From: Rubritalea profundi
GTDB lineage: Bacteria; Verrucomicrobiota; Verrucomicrobiia; Verrucomicrobiales; Akkermansiaceae
Assembly (NCBI RefSeq): GCF_002954445.1
Contig: NZ_MQWA01000001.1
Coordinates: 2,547,641 to 2,611,640, forward strand
DNA: 64,000 nt
Direction: 5' to 3'
Shown here: positions 45,778 through 54,457 of the stretch, piece by piece
Layout: each line of letters begins with the position of its first letter
Position numbering within the stretch: position 1 is the stretch's first letter
Notes under the pieces: generated by a model
What the model saw: the letters and a program-made list of their open reading frames with translations, nothing else
The model's database searches: none
Told to the model about the DNA's origin: nothing
Program-made: the position numbers and the translations under genes

Positions 45778-46692
45778 CTAACTCCAGAGATTAGCTGGGT
45801 AGCAGCCTTGCTCGACGAGTTTTGTGATGCTAGCGACGCACATGTCTTTATCCTGAGGATAGGTGACGCCGAACCAGAGACTAGAGGTTTCGAGGATGTT
45901 GCAATCCGCTTTACCAGACTTGATCATCGCATCGACATCAGTCGGAATGTAGCACTCAGATGTCATTTCTGTGCCGCGCTGCTTTAGAAACTCAATGAAA
46001 TTATTTTCAAGGTCTTGCATAATGCTTGCGGGGAATCCCCAGAAGTTCATGGACGCGATAGAATCGATGGGGAGCTTTACACGGTCGCCAGCGAGGTTTT
46101 CACCACGGCACATGCCGTCGGATTCAAGTTCGATGTCGAGATGCTCTTCCACCTTGCTGAGGAAGCCATCAGTGTCGGAGCAAATGCCACGGTTTACCTT
46201 ACCGTGATCGGAAAGTGTGTTTCCTAGCTTATAGCCAACCATGCAGTAGTGGTCGACGCCGTCACTGGTGTTCGCCGTTTCAGTGAAGTAGGAAGAGATT
46301 TGCTGGAAGGAGTCAGAACCGTAGAAATCATCGGCATTGATCACAGCAAATGGGGCGGCCATTACATTACGTGCCGCAAGAATCGCGTGAGTTGTGCCCC
46401 ATGGTTTAACTCGGCCTTGTGGCAGGCTGAAGCCTTCTGGTAAGTCGTTGAGGTCTTGGAATACATAGTCCACTTCGATTTTGTCAGCGAACTTGTGGCC
46501 AACCCGGGTTTTAAAGCTGTCAGCAAACTCTTCGCGGATGATGAATACCACACGTCCAAAACCAGCACGAATCGCATCGTAGACTGAGTAATCAAGTACA
46601 GTCTCACGGTTAGGGCCCATTGGGTCCATCTGTTTGAGGCCACCGTATCGGCTTCCCATACCAGCTGCTAGAACGAGGAGAGTAGGTTTCAT
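45778..46692 (-). CDS. Sugar nucleotidyltransferase (NTP transferase family)
   Basis: A 304-residue protein with LLVLAAGMGSRYGGLKQM at the N-terminus, the nucleotide-binding signature of nucleotidyltransferases, and APFAVINADDFYG near residue 115, the metal-binding Asp block. It would activate a sugar phosphate as an NDP-sugar, for envelope or storage polymers. The substrate sugar is unclear, and the subgroup with GGLKQMDPMGP is usually left as generic. The gene stands alone; a possible small ORF just upstream is not convincing. Confidence 0.85.
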   Translation of the reverse strand: MKPTLLVLAAGMGSRYGGLKQMDPMGPNRETVLDYSVYDAIRAGFGRVVFIIREEFADSFKTRVGHKFADKIEVDYVFQDLNDLPEGFSLPQGRVKPWGTTHAILAARNVMAAPFAVINADDFYGSDSFQQISSYFTETANTSDGVDHYCMVGYKLGNTLSDHGKVNRGICSDTDGFLSKVEEHLDIELESDGMCRGENLAGDRVKLPIDSIASMNFWGFPASIMQDLENNFIEFLKQRGTEMTSECYIPTDVDAMIKSGKADCNILETSSLWFGVTYPQDKDMCVASITKLVEQGCYPANLWS

Positions 46693-47043
46693 ATTATGCT
46701 AAATGAGTAATTTTCGGGATAGTTTAGCGCTTCAGTTGAAGTTGTCGGGTTTATGAATAGGTTTTTAGGCATCGACAACCAAAAAGTTATAGAAGGTAAA
46801 AGGCTACCCTCAGATCGAAGAGACTTTTCAATCTCGTCAGCATTGATGTAGACTCCTAGCCATTTTGGTTTCACTACACCCTTTAAGCTGCTTTTACTTA
46901 CGCACAGCTAAAAAAGTAAAACATTGGGCGTTACCGATGATCTCTATTTTCATCTGAGGTCACGGTCTCGTTGAATAGAAAAATCTCCAATCGCCTGTGT
47001 AGTGGAGCTTTGAGTCGACTAAACTTGCTAAGGCCGTGCTGGC

Positions 47044-47271
47044 TTAAACTTCGCCGAGGTCGAAGTCTTCGTCTTCTACTTCAACAGGCTCGCCGTCGGC
47101 CACATTCTGAACATGCTCACTCTCTTCTGCTTCAGCAGTGAAGTAGACTGGAACTTGTAGAGTGAGGTCTTCGTTCAAAAAAATAGAGGATGCTTCGATC
47201 TTTGTGTCCTTGAGGAAGTCCTCTTTTTGATCAGGGCTGGCGAAAGTGAGGAGGATGGTGTCTTGCTTCAT
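47044..47271 (-). CDS. Small acidic hypothetical protein, 75 residues
   Basis: A soluble product with a very acidic C-terminus (VEVEDEDFDLGEV). The N-terminal half, KQDTILLTFASPDQKEDFL, could form a beta-alpha unit. No family was recognised. It has a proper ATG, no overlapping gene and coding-like composition, so I consider it probably real. Confidence 0.5.
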   Translation of the reverse strand: MKQDTILLTFASPDQKEDFLKDTKIEASSIFLNEDLTLQVPVYFTAEAEESEHVQNVADGEPVEVEDEDFDLGEV

Positions 47272-47344
47272 TGAGGTGAGGATATAGCCGAGCTTTGCTT
47301 GCTGTAAACTTTAAATAGACCGAGGTTACCTAACAATTGTAGAA

Positions 47345-48057
47345 ATGATTTTGACTTGCCATCCGACTATGATGCCGTCTAGTTGGTTGGGAATGATAGA
47401 AGCATTTGAGAGTGAAGGTTTTGAGATTTATAAAGGGGTGTTCAATCCCGATGAAATCGACAAATTTCGAGTGATATCAGATGCGCTAGCGGCGGAAGAA
47501 AAAAAGGCATGTGTGCGAGGAATCGCAGCAAAATCAGCTGGAATTTTGGAACTAGCTGAATCTAACGCGCTCAGACAATTCCTTCCAGCTGACTATTTAT
47601 TAGTGCGTAGTATTTTGTTTGATAAGACGCCTGAGGAAAACTGGCCAGTGCCCTGGCACCAAGATTTGAGTATTGCGGTGAGAGAGAAGAAAGAGGTGGA
47701 AGGCTACGGTCCTTGGTCTGTTAAGGACCGGGTGGTGCATGTCCAGCCGACATCGGAGGTTCTACAGCAGATGCTGACGCTGCGCGTGCACATAGATCCC
47801 ACGTCTGAGAGTAATGGTGCTTTGCGTGTGATTAGGAGTTCAAATAAGTCTGGCAAGATGAAGCGTCATCCGTGGCTGAAGCTGTAGAGCTCGGACAAGA
47901 GGTCGTCTGCGCTTGTGCTCCGGGGGATGTGCTAAAAATGTCACCCTTGATTCTACATGCATCACGGAGATCGAAGCAACCTAATCGGTGGCGGATATTG
48001 CATTTTGAATATGCCCACAAAGACTGTCTCCACCCAGAGCTGCAATGGTGTCGGTGA
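47345..48057 (+). pseudogene. Phytanoyl-CoA dioxygenase (PhyH)-family gene with a frameshift
   Basis: The first frame (starting at 47345 or at ATG 47393) covers the N-terminal and central parts of a PhyH Fe(II)/2-oxoglutarate dioxygenase: VPWHQDLSI carries the His-x-Asp metal ligands. It stops at 47887 just after NGALRVIRSSNKSGK. The adjacent frame, open from about 47848, continues ELGQEVVCACAPGDVL and SPLILHASRRS, the distal His and the 2-oxoglutarate-binding Arg, to a stop at 48057. A single indel between 47845 and 47887 separates them. It is either a recent pseudogene or a sequencing error; all catalytic residues exist across the two frames. Confidence 0.75.
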
Positions 48058-48070
48058 TAATAGCCGCGGA

Positions 48071-48607
48071 CTACGCTTGGGCATAGCTTAGCCGGCGACC
48101 ACTCTCAAGATGCTCGATGTGGATACAATGGCTGCCCGCTGGAATCATCTCAGGAAAGCGGTCAGGCCATTCGATCACGAGGATAGCATCGCGCTCTAGG
48201 TAGTCTTCCCAACCGATTGCTAGTAGTTCCTCGGGCCGCTCCATGCGGTACCAGTCGAAGTGGATCAGCTCTGGGGCACAGTCTTTGTATTCATTGACGA
48301 GGGCAAAGGTGGGGCTCGTGACGGCGTCTGTGCGACCGAGAGCCGAGGCGATGCCCTGAGTGAGCTGGGTTTTTCCCGCGCCAAGATCACCGATGAGCGC
48401 GAGGATGTCACCGGAGCGAAGTTGCTTAGCGAGGCTCGAACCAAAGTCTTTCATTGCTTCTGCGGAGTGTATTTCTATTGGAAAAAGTTGTTGCACGGGA
48501 ATGATTTTGAACTTTTTTGAGATAAGTTCAAAAAAATCTTGCCGATTTATGAGATTTGTGGTCAATTCCGCCCCCAGTCCAGCGCGCTCTTGTGGTGGAT
48601 TAACCAT
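48071..48607 (-). CDS. tsaE: tRNA threonylcarbamoyladenosine biosynthesis ATPase TsaE
   Basis: TsaE is the ATPase of the TsaBDE complex making t6A37 in tRNAs. The conserved domain begins around IEIHSAEAMKDFGSSLAKQ and has Walker A LIGDLGAGKTQLTQG, then TSPTFALVNEY and IHFDWYR, all invariant family blocks. The ATG at 48607 gives 178 residues, longer than the usual ~150. A GTG at 48496, residue 38 of that frame, would fit the family better and leave an inverted repeat at 48505-48533 outside the gene. The right start is undecided. Confidence 0.9.
   Translation of the reverse strand: MVNPPQERAGLGAELTTNLINRQDFFELISKKFKIIPVQQLFPIEIHSAEAMKDFGSSLAKQLRSGDILALIGDLGAGKTQLTQGIASALGRTDAVTSPTFALVNEYKDCAPELIHFDWYRMERPEELLAIGWEDYLERDAILVIEWPDRFPEMIPAGSHCIHIEHLESGRRLSYAQA
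48505..48533. promoter_or_regulatory. Perfect 10-bp inverted repeat about 100 bp upstream of rplU
   Basis: TTTTGAACTT (48505-48514) is repeated in inverse as AAGTTCAAAA (48524-48533) with a 9-base loop, followed on the plus strand by AAA and a possible TTGCCG -35. It may be a ribosomal-protein leader/operator for rplU or part of the divergent tsaE promoter. The GTG start for tsaE at 48496 would leave this element intergenic. Confidence 0.45.
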
Positions 48608-48629
48608 TTAACCATTTACTTGTCAGATC

Positions 48630-48941
48630 ATGGCATACGCAGTTTTCAAAACAGGCGGTAAGCAATACCGCGTTCAAGCAGGTGATCAAATCGACGTCGA
48701 GAAACTCGTCGCTGATGTTGATTCCGAAATTTCTTTTGACGAAGTTCTCCTCGTCAACGATGGCAGCACCACTAAAGTGGGAGCGCCAGTAGTTGAAGGC
48801 GCAACTGTCAAAGCCAAGGTTGTGGACCAGTTCCGCGGCAAAAAAGGTATAGCTTTCAAATTTAAGCGCCGTAAAGGTTACCACAAGACTAAAGGCTACC
48901 GCCGCCATCTCACTAAGCTTGAGATCGTAAGCGTTGCTTAA
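48630..48941 (+). CDS. rplU: Large ribosomal subunit protein bL21
   Basis: A full-length 103-residue bL21 ([20 protein letters not shown] at the N-terminus; [17 protein letters not shown] near the C-terminus). It binds 23S rRNA with L20. rpmA follows 23 bp downstream, the near-universal pair. The start at 48630 is fixed by the conserved N-terminus. Confidence 0.98.
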   Translation: MAYAVFKTGGKQYRVQAGDQIDVEKLVADVDSEISFDEVLLVNDGSTTKVGAPVVEGATVKAKVVDQFRGKKGIAFKFKRRKGYHKTKGYRRHLTKLEIVSVA

Positions 48942-48964
48942 ACCATTTAACTTACTCACTTACT

Positions 48965-49216
48965 ATGGCTCATAAAAAAGGACAAGGTTCAGTAAAGAAC
49001 GGCCGCGATTCACGCAGCAAGCGTCTTGGTGTTAAGAAGTTCGGTGGCGAAGTTGTTACCGCAGGTAACATCATCATCCGTCAGCGTGGCACTAAGTGGA
49101 CACCAGGCAAGAATGTCTACCTCGGTAAAGACCACACAGTTCACGCCTATGTAGACGGTTCCGTTTACTTCGACCAGTCTGGTCGCCGTGTGAACGTCGC
49201 TCCTGTTGAAGCTTAA
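48965..49216 (+). CDS. rpmA: Large ribosomal subunit protein bL27
   Basis: A full-length 83-residue bL27 with [20 protein letters not shown] at the N-terminus and [15 protein letters not shown] in the core. Its N-terminal arm reaches the peptidyl transferase centre. It lacks any N-terminal extension requiring Prp cleavage. It forms an operon with rplU and is followed by a strong terminator. Confidence 0.98.
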   Translation: MAHKKGQGSVKNGRDSRSKRLGVKKFGGEVVTAGNIIIRQRGTKWTPGKNVYLGKDHTVHAYVDGSVYFDQSGRRVNVAPVEA

Positions 49217-49235
49217 TACAGCATCATACATTTTC

Positions 49236-49272
49236 AAAAACGGTCTTAGGTTTTACCTAAGGCCGTTTTTTT
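49236..49272 (+). terminator. Terminator of the rplU-rpmA operon
   Basis: AAAACGGTCTTAGG and CCTAAGGCCGTTTT form a long stem with one mismatch around a TTTTA loop, followed by TTTTTTT. It lies 20 bp past rpmA. Confidence 0.93.
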
Positions 49273-49671
49273 GTCGTGAAAGCGAAGCTTTTGCTGGGTC
49301 GAGGCGCAGATCGATTTAATATGTGATTATTTCTAGGGCTTCGAAATTTGCGCTTCGCAGAGGAGGTAGATACTGGACGCTTTCTTTATAAATTGCGTTT
49401 TCCTATGGATGTGGAGAAAAAATCTTGAGCTTCATCGTCTTTGGTCATCCTAAAAATGGAGAGGAATAGACTTTTCTTTATCGAGGGAGCTTGAAAAGGT
49501 TTTAAGAAAGTTTTCGAGCTGACAGCTAAACTGGTCTTAAAGAGCACGGATGAGGGATTCTTAAAAAAATACCTTGAGTCGCTAAATGGTCAAGTTGATC
49601 TGAGTTACCGAGTTGTTTCAAACTTGGCTGAAGGCTTGTTATTAGTGAGGAGCTTTGAGAGCTTAGGCGGT
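49273..49671. other. Non-coding gap upstream of the secreted MA-like protein gene
   Basis: A gap of about 400 bp. I see no ORF with recognisable features, no tRNA or long hairpin. The final part carries the open frame upstream of ATG 49672, but this lacks signal-peptide character, so it is taken as leader. Confidence 0.45.
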
Positions 49672-50862
49672 ATGAGGAAAGTTCTATTTGGCATTTTAGC
49701 TCTTCTGAGCTTTGTTGCGACAGTTTCGTCAAAGCCTATGATGCTGCGAGTAGTGGGCGGGGAGATCCATGAGGGCGTGATTAGGTTTGTTCGTAACGAT
49801 GCGATCTATCTGCAAAAGACGAATGGCTCAGTGGTGAAGATTCCAATGGCAGCACTCAATCCATCTGGGAGAAAAATGGTGAAGAGTTGGATCCATGAGC
49901 GTGGAGGGAGCTCGGCGTATACTTCATGGATTGGGACAACTAATCAGTCATTTTCAAAATCGTGGCCGAGAACAGTCTACGGCCCCTCTAGTATTCATCT
50001 TAAAAAGATCCAGTCGCTATCGAAGAAAAACCTGCTGATTTACGAGAGTGCTAACTACCGATTTTTGATCAACACCAAGGTCGAGCCACGAGTGATCCAG
50101 CGCTTTGCTGTGCTTTTTGAAACCACCCACAAGTTTGTTTCCTCTCTGCCAATCAATGCTTCTGGGCATTACATGGAAAAGGGAGGCAAGTTTCCGATTT
50201 ACCTTTTTAGCGACCATGCGTCCTACCATCGAGCTGGAGGTCCGCAGGGTTCTGCTGGTGTGTACACAGCTGGAAATCAATCGGTGTTGGTGCCGATGCC
50301 AGTGTTGGGAGTAGAGTGGGATGGCAGGAAATGGGAGTATAAGAAAGGTGGCAGTAATCGAGTGTTGTCCCATGAACTCACCCACCAGCTGTGTGCGGGC
50401 CCTGCATTTTCTTCATGGTATATTGAGGGAGGAGCTGAGTATGTGGCATCGACTCGCTACACGCACGGCGTTTATCATTCTAACAATGGAAAACAGCGCG
50501 TGTTTGATTACGTGCGGAATAAAGACGGCCTAGATGATGGATCGGGGCGGCGACTGGGTTCGCGTATTTCAATGATATCTCTGGAGAGCTATATGAACCT
50601 ACCCTACGCTGGTTTTACTGAGGGCAAGGATGCTAGCAAGAACTATGGAGTAGGTTTGCTACTCACTTACTATTTTTACCACCATGATGGCCGTGGCAAA
50701 GCCGCTAGAATCAAACAGTATATCAAGGCTGTCCAACAGGGGAAAAGTGAACGAGAGGCGCAGAAGCTCTTACTCGGTAATCGCAGCTATTCCCAACTGC
50801 AGGAAGAATTTCGCAAATTCTGTGCTAAAGGTGGAATCAATCTGGAGTTCCCACGAAAATAA
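49672..50862 (+). CDS. Secreted gluzincin-like metalloprotease with SHD1-like N-terminal domain
   Basis: A 396-residue protein with a signal peptide (RKVLFGILALLSFVATVSSK), which selects the ATG at 49672 over an upstream one at 49624. After it, VVGGEIHEGVIRFVRNDAIY and VVKIPMAALNPSGRKMV resemble the SHD1 domain common in Planctomycetes/Verrucomicrobia secreted proteins. LSHELTHQL at about residue 232-240 is an HExxH zinc motif, and WYIEGGAEYVAS about 20 residues later provides the third ligand, as in peptidase MA-like (DUF1570) proteins. It is probably periplasmic or surface-attached. Substrate unknown. Confidence 0.75.
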   Translation: MRKVLFGILALLSFVATVSSKPMMLRVVGGEIHEGVIRFVRNDAIYLQKTNGSVVKIPMAALNPSGRKMVKSWIHERGGSSAYTSWIGTTNQSFSKSWPRTVYGPSSIHLKKIQSLSKKNLLIYESANYRFLINTKVEPRVIQRFAVLFETTHKFVSSLPINASGHYMEKGGKFPIYLFSDHASYHRAGGPQGSAGVYTAGNQSVLVPMPVLGVEWDGRKWEYKKGGSNRVLSHELTHQLCAGPAFSSWYIEGGAEYVASTRYTHGVYHSNNGKQRVFDYVRNKDGLDDGSGRRLGSRISMISLESYMNLPYAGFTEGKDASKNYGVGLLLTYYFYHHDGRGKAARIKQYIKAVQQGKSEREAQKLLLGNRSYSQLQEEFRKFCAKGGINLEFPRK

Positions 50863-50870
50863 CCAGTGTG

Positions 50871-51272
50871 CTATGCCTCGAGCTCTTCTTCAATGAAGAC
50901 TTCGATGAGCTCGGGCACCTCTGTGAGAGCCTCAAAGTATTCTTCTTCTATGCCTGAAAGGTGGTTCGATTCAGTTTCTGAATACTGGCTACGGTCAGAG
51001 CTAGAGCTCTGGCACCATTGGCTAGAGTTGAGAGTGTCCACTATGGTTGACGCTCCAATTAATTCGAATGAGTTACTGATACGTGCGTGGTCAATTGAGC
51101 TGAGCCAGAATTCGTTGAGCCCTTCACCTTCTTCGATGAGTTTTACTGTGTCTAGAACATCGATGAGTGCGCGCTCCTCGCGATTGAGTTGGCGCTCATT
51201 AGAGTCTTGCTCAAGCTTATCGACGAGAATTTCTATCTCATCGCTGAATTCCGTTGTGTCAAAAATGCCCAT
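50871..51272 (-). CDS. Hypothetical acidic protein, possibly DMP19/DUF4375-like
   Basis: Starting at ATG 51272 the 133-residue product is acidic and helical. The stretch EGLNEFWLSSIDHARISNSF resembles the core of DMP19/DUF4375 domain proteins, which are of unknown function, but the match is weak. An upstream ATG at 51368 would add a Ser/Pro/Thr-rich unconserved leader. The 8-bp gap to the convergent protease gene leaves no room for a terminator between them. Confidence 0.5.
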   Translation of the reverse strand: MGIFDTTEFSDEIEILVDKLEQDSNERQLNREERALIDVLDTVKLIEEGEGLNEFWLSSIDHARISNSFELIGASTIVDTLNSSQWCQSSSSDRSQYSETESNHLSGIEEEYFEALTEVPELIEVFIEEELEA

Positions 51273-51384
51273 GATTTTAGTTGGTGTTGCGGTGGTTCCT
51301 TGGGGGCGGATAGATTCCGCACTCAAGCGGTGGTTTTCATAAGGATTCCCCGAGGATGGGCGAGACAAATTTGCAACTATTTGC

Positions 51385-51903
51385 CTAAAGCCCGCTAGGG
51401 TGGCGGACGTAATAGCCTAACAGGCCTCGACGCTGGGGTTTCCAGCGTGGTCCGGTCGAGTTCCATGTGCCACCAGTGTCAAAGCGGAGGCCGCAGATCT
51501 CCATGAAGACGTGACCTTTGCGGACGTAGATTGTGACATGGTCACCGTAACCCTTTTTTCCGTAATCAAAGAATTGCTGAGAGACGAGTGGTTTGTCGAG
51601 CTTGCCGCCTTTGTGGAGCACGTAGGAGGTTGCTCCAGAACAGTCGTATCCGTTGCATATGAAACTCTTGTGCCCTCCTCCGTAGAGATAGGGCTTATCG
51701 ATGAGCTCGTTGGCTGCGGCTACCATCTTGTGGACTTTGCGTGGAGCGCTTGGCGGTGCTTGAGCTTTGCCATCCGCACCAATGTAGGCAGTTCGGCCGT
51801 ATACGAAATTATGCTTTAGCGCGGTTTCCTTCGCCTTCATCTGCGAGGAGCAGGAATTGAGGAAGCAGCAACAAAGGGCTATGGCTGTTAGTCGACTGAG
51901 CAT
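51385..51903 (-). CDS. NlpC/P60-like cell wall hydrolase lipoprotein
   Basis: A 172-residue protein with a lipoprotein signal (LTAIALCCCFLNSCSS; lipobox LNSC). The domain shows YDCSGATSYVL with the catalytic Cys and DHVTIYVRKGHVFMEICG with the His, the NlpC/P60 pattern for peptidoglycan endopeptidases. It is shorter than typical two-domain members, consisting of the catalytic domain only. It is divergent from the porin-urea operon, sharing the 220-bp gap. Confidence 0.8.
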   Translation of the reverse strand: MLSRLTAIALCCCFLNSCSSQMKAKETALKHNFVYGRTAYIGADGKAQAPPSAPRKVHKMVAAANELIDKPYLYGGGHKSFICNGYDCSGATSYVLHKGGKLDKPLVSQQFFDYGKKGYGDHVTIYVRKGHVFMEICGLRFDTGGTWNSTGPRWKPQRRGLLGYYVRHPSGL

Positions 51904-51991
51904 AGATTATAAATAAACGGGAGGTTCTACTCAGTAAAGGTTTAGTGGTCGTTTCGTGGAGAGTATTTATTTGTTGGGTGAATTGAATGTC

Positions 51992-52016
51992 ATTCATGAA
52001 TAACTCACAATGAGTT
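51992..52016. promoter_or_regulatory. Palindromes upstream of the sigma-54 promoter
   Basis: ATTCATGAAT (51992-52001) is a perfect palindrome and AACTCA-CAA-TGAGTT (52002-52016) is a perfect 6-bp inverted repeat beside it; CATTCAT occurs again just after. They lie 35-55 bp before the -24 element, where an activator could bind. The binding protein is unknown. Confidence 0.45.
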
Positions 52017-52048
52017 TCATTCATAACTATCTATTTTAAATTCCACAG

Positions 52049-52065
52049 TTGGCACGCTGAGTGCT
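52049..52065 (+). promoter_or_regulatory. Sigma-54 (RpoN) promoter of the porin-urea-urease operon
   Basis: The element TTGGCACGCTGAGTGCT has GG at 52051-52052 and GC at 52063-52064, exactly ten bases apart, and agrees with the YTGGCACGNNNNTTGCW consensus except for one base (G for the first T of TTGC). It lies about 58 bp before the porin ATG. Sigma-54 promoters drive nitrogen-assimilation genes with an enhancer-binding activator such as NtrC. Confidence 0.75.
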
Positions 52066-52123
52066 CTAACTTGGTTAACTTGAGCTGCTTTAACGTGGTT
52101 CAAAATAAACATTATACGATACT

Positions 52124-52903
52124 ATGAATATTATTAATACAACTGTGGTTTCAGCAGCGTTGATTGCTGGATCCGTTCATGCGGGCGAGATACAGCCAAT
52201 TGTTACACCAACTCCAGAAGTGAGCCCCGTATCCGGTACTTTAGATCTATCCTATAACACGCACTTCGTTTCATACGGTGCTGATGTATGGGGAGTCGGT
52301 ACGGATTTTGGTACTGATGCCACTTTCAACCCATCTATCAATTTGGATTATGCTGTGACAGATAATCTTACCCTTAGTACAGGTGTATGGTTCGATGTTA
52401 ATGGCAATGCACCGCCGTCAATTGGTGGGGATGTTCAGGAAGTTGATTTCTGGCTTGGAGCTGCATATGCAATGGGTTCACATAGCATGAGTGTGACCTA
52501 CCAGGCTTGGGAATACGCATCTGACACCGAGAAGATTGTAGACGTGGCTTATGGTTATGATCATTGGCTTAATCCCTCTGCTTTAGCTCACTTCCGAGTG
52601 GATGAAGGTGCTAGTGGTGGTAATACCGGAGTGTTTTTTGTCTTAGGTGTTGAGCCTGGTAAGAAATTTGAAAGTTTTTCTCTCAGTTTCCCAGTGGCTG
52701 TAGCCTTCACTCCCGATGATTTCCACGGCGGAGACAGCGGATTTGGTTACGCGAGCGCTGGGATTCAGGCGAGTTATCCATTCAGCCATGGTTGGTCACT
52801 CAATGGCGGTCTTACTGGCTACATGACAAATGATGAAGTGATCCCCGGTAACGTTGATGAGAATTTCCTGACAGGAAATATTGGTGTTTCACTCAATTTC
52901 TAA
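52124..52903 (+). CDS. Outer-membrane beta-barrel (porin-like) protein preceding the urea transporter
   Basis: A 259-residue exported protein with a signal peptide ending near SVHAGE. The rest is strand-rich with alternating aromatic residues ([19 protein letters not shown]; the last strand [14 protein letters not shown] ends in Phe, as expected for BAM substrates). It resembles TorF-like/short porins. It is the first gene after the sigma-54 promoter and 100 bp before urtA, so it probably helps urea cross the outer membrane when nitrogen is short (inference). A hairpin with a T-run lies in the gap to urtA. Confidence 0.78.
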   Translation: MNIINTTVVSAALIAGSVHAGEIQPIVTPTPEVSPVSGTLDLSYNTHFVSYGADVWGVGTDFGTDATFNPSINLDYAVTDNLTLSTGVWFDVNGNAPPSIGGDVQEVDFWLGAAYAMGSHSMSVTYQAWEYASDTEKIVDVAYGYDHWLNPSALAHFRVDEGASGGNTGVFFVLGVEPGKKFESFSLSFPVAVAFTPDDFHGGDSGFGYASAGIQASYPFSHGWSLNGGLTGYMTNDEVIPGNVDENFLTGNIGVSLNF

Positions 52904-52928
52904 TCTACGAAAAATCAAATTATTGAGA

Positions 52929-52982
52929 TCTGGGTGTTGTGAACACAGCGTAGGGCTTTTTATCGCACCCAGACCTCTTTTT
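52929..52982 (+). terminator. Partial terminator between the porin gene and urtA
   Basis: TCTGGGTG (52929-52936) pairs with CACCCAGA (52966-52973), enclosing a 29-base loop with a minor internal hairpin, and is followed by CCTCTTTTT. Since urtA follows without an obvious promoter, this is likely an attenuator allowing readthrough. Confidence 0.6.
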
Positions 52983-53003
52983 AAAGCATTACCCAATAAA
53001 ATA

Positions 53004-54266
53004 ATGAAAAAAAGATCTTCTATTTTAAGGTACACACTCGCTGTAGGAGTTGGAGCAGTGCTCGCTTCTCAGTCTTTGCAGGCTAAGGAATCAGTAAAAG
53101 TAGGCGTTCTTCACTCTCTGAGTGGTACTATGGCTATATCTGAAACATCACTCCGTGATGTATTGTTGTTCACATTCGATGAAATTAACGCGAATGGCGG
53201 TGTTCTCGGCAAGAAAATTGAGCCAATAGTTGTGGATGGAGCATCTGACTGGCCGCTGTTTGCTGAGAAAGCCGAGCAACTTTTAGTGAAGGACAATGTG
53301 TCTGTGACTTTTGGTTGTTGGACCTCCGTGTCACGCAAGTCGGTTCTCCCTGTTTATGAAAAACATAACAGCTTACTTTTTTACCCAGTTCAGTACGAAG
53401 GTGAAGAGATGTCACCGAACATTTTTTATACAGCCGAGGCTGTTAACCAGCAGGCAATACCCGCTGTAGATTTCTTACTGGAGGAGGGTTATAAGAAATT
53501 CTATCTGATTGGAACGGATTATGTGTATCCACAGACAACTAACTTGGTGCTGTTTGAGTATTTGAAGTCTAAAGGTATTCCAGTGCAGAATATCGGTGGT
53601 GGACTACGCAAGGACTCTAAAGGGGCTGTGATTAGCGCAGGTAACTACACGCCGTTTGGGCATAGTGATTTCCAGCAAATCATTTCTGAAATCAGCAAAT
53701 TTGCAGCATCTGGCGACGCGTGCGTAATCAACACAATCAATGGTGACTCTAACGTTCCTTTTTTCAAGGAATTCGCTGCATCTGGTCTTAAGTCAGAAGA
53801 TTGCCCGGTTGTGTCCTTCTCGATTTCTGAAGATGAGTTTCGTTCGTTACCTTCGAAAGATCTTGTTGGTCACTTAGGTTGCTGGACTTATTTTATGTCA
53901 ATCGACTCACCTACTAACAAGAAATTCAAGGCTGATTTCCAAACTTGGTTAACCAAGACTAATGTGCCAGGAATTGTGAAGGAGGGGCGTGTGACATGCT
54001 CACCAATGGTTCTGTCATATAATGGAGTCTACCTCTGGAAAGCTGCTGTAGAGAAAGCGGGTACATTTGACCCAGTAAAAGTAATGGAAGCATTGAAATC
54101 TGGAGTTAGTTTTGATGGGCCTGGTGGAACAGTTACTTCTCAGAAGAATCACCACCTAACTAAGACTGTGTACATTGGTGAGACTCTAGAGAATGGTCAA
54201 TTCGAGGTCGTTGAGACATTAAAAGATGTGGTTGGTGAGCCATTTCTTAAAGGTACTTTTAAGTAA
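53004..54266 (+). CDS. urtA: Urea ABC transporter substrate-binding protein
   Basis: UrtA is the periplasmic urea receptor. The 420-residue protein, started at ATG 53004, has a signal peptide ([23 protein letters not shown]), then [20 protein letters not shown], the hallmark UrtA N-terminus, and [15 protein letters not shown] and [12 protein letters not shown], typical positions of this branched-chain-amino-acid-like receptor family. A frame extending upstream to 52881 overlaps the porin gene and is not believed. A terminator-like hairpin follows at 54324-54361, before urtB. Confidence 0.96.
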   Translation: MKKRSSILRYTLAVGVGAVLASQSLQAKESVKVGVLHSLSGTMAISETSLRDVLLFTFDEINANGGVLGKKIEPIVVDGASDWPLFAEKAEQLLVKDNVSVTFGCWTSVSRKSVLPVYEKHNSLLFYPVQYEGEEMSPNIFYTAEAVNQQAIPAVDFLLEEGYKKFYLIGTDYVYPQTTNLVLFEYLKSKGIPVQNIGGGLRKDSKGAVISAGNYTPFGHSDFQQIISEISKFAASGDACVINTINGDSNVPFFKEFAASGLKSEDCPVVSFSISEDEFRSLPSKDLVGHLGCWTYFMSIDSPTNKKFKADFQTWLTKTNVPGIVKEGRVTCSPMVLSYNGVYLWKAAVEKAGTFDPVKVMEALKSGVSFDGPGGTVTSQKNHHLTKTVYIGETLENGQFEVVETLKDVVGEPFLKGTFK

Positions 54267-54323
54267 TAATTCCATGTAGTTAGTTATTCATAACACATTA
54301 ACAAATTTACAGGATTTTTACTC

Positions 54324-54361
54324 ACCCCATCATGTCACTGCATGGTGGGGTTTATTTTTTT
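54324..54361 (+). terminator. Terminator-like hairpin between urtA and urtB
   Basis: ACCCCATCATG pairs with CATGGTGGGGT with one wobble around TCACTG, followed by TTTATTTTTTT. It is a strong intrinsic terminator, 57 bp after urtA. Partial readthrough would make receptor in excess over the permease, the usual need in binding-protein transporters. Confidence 0.85.
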
Positions 54362-54457
54362 AGGGTGGTTGGTACGGTAAAATGCACAAGGAATATGAGC
54401 CCCGTTATATTGTGGATAGAAGAGTGAATAATGATGATTACTAACAAATTTAATTTT

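Noticed and set aside
46689..46874. Possible 61-residue ORF overlapping the nucleotidyltransferase start
   Set aside because: Although it overlaps the next start by 4 bp as coupled genes do, its sequence shows no domain, signal or conservation clue.
54369..54393. A second sigma-54-like site (TTGGTACG...TGC) just before urtB
   Set aside because: The GG and GC elements are 11 instead of 10 bases apart, which sigma-54 does not tolerate well; also two further mismatches.
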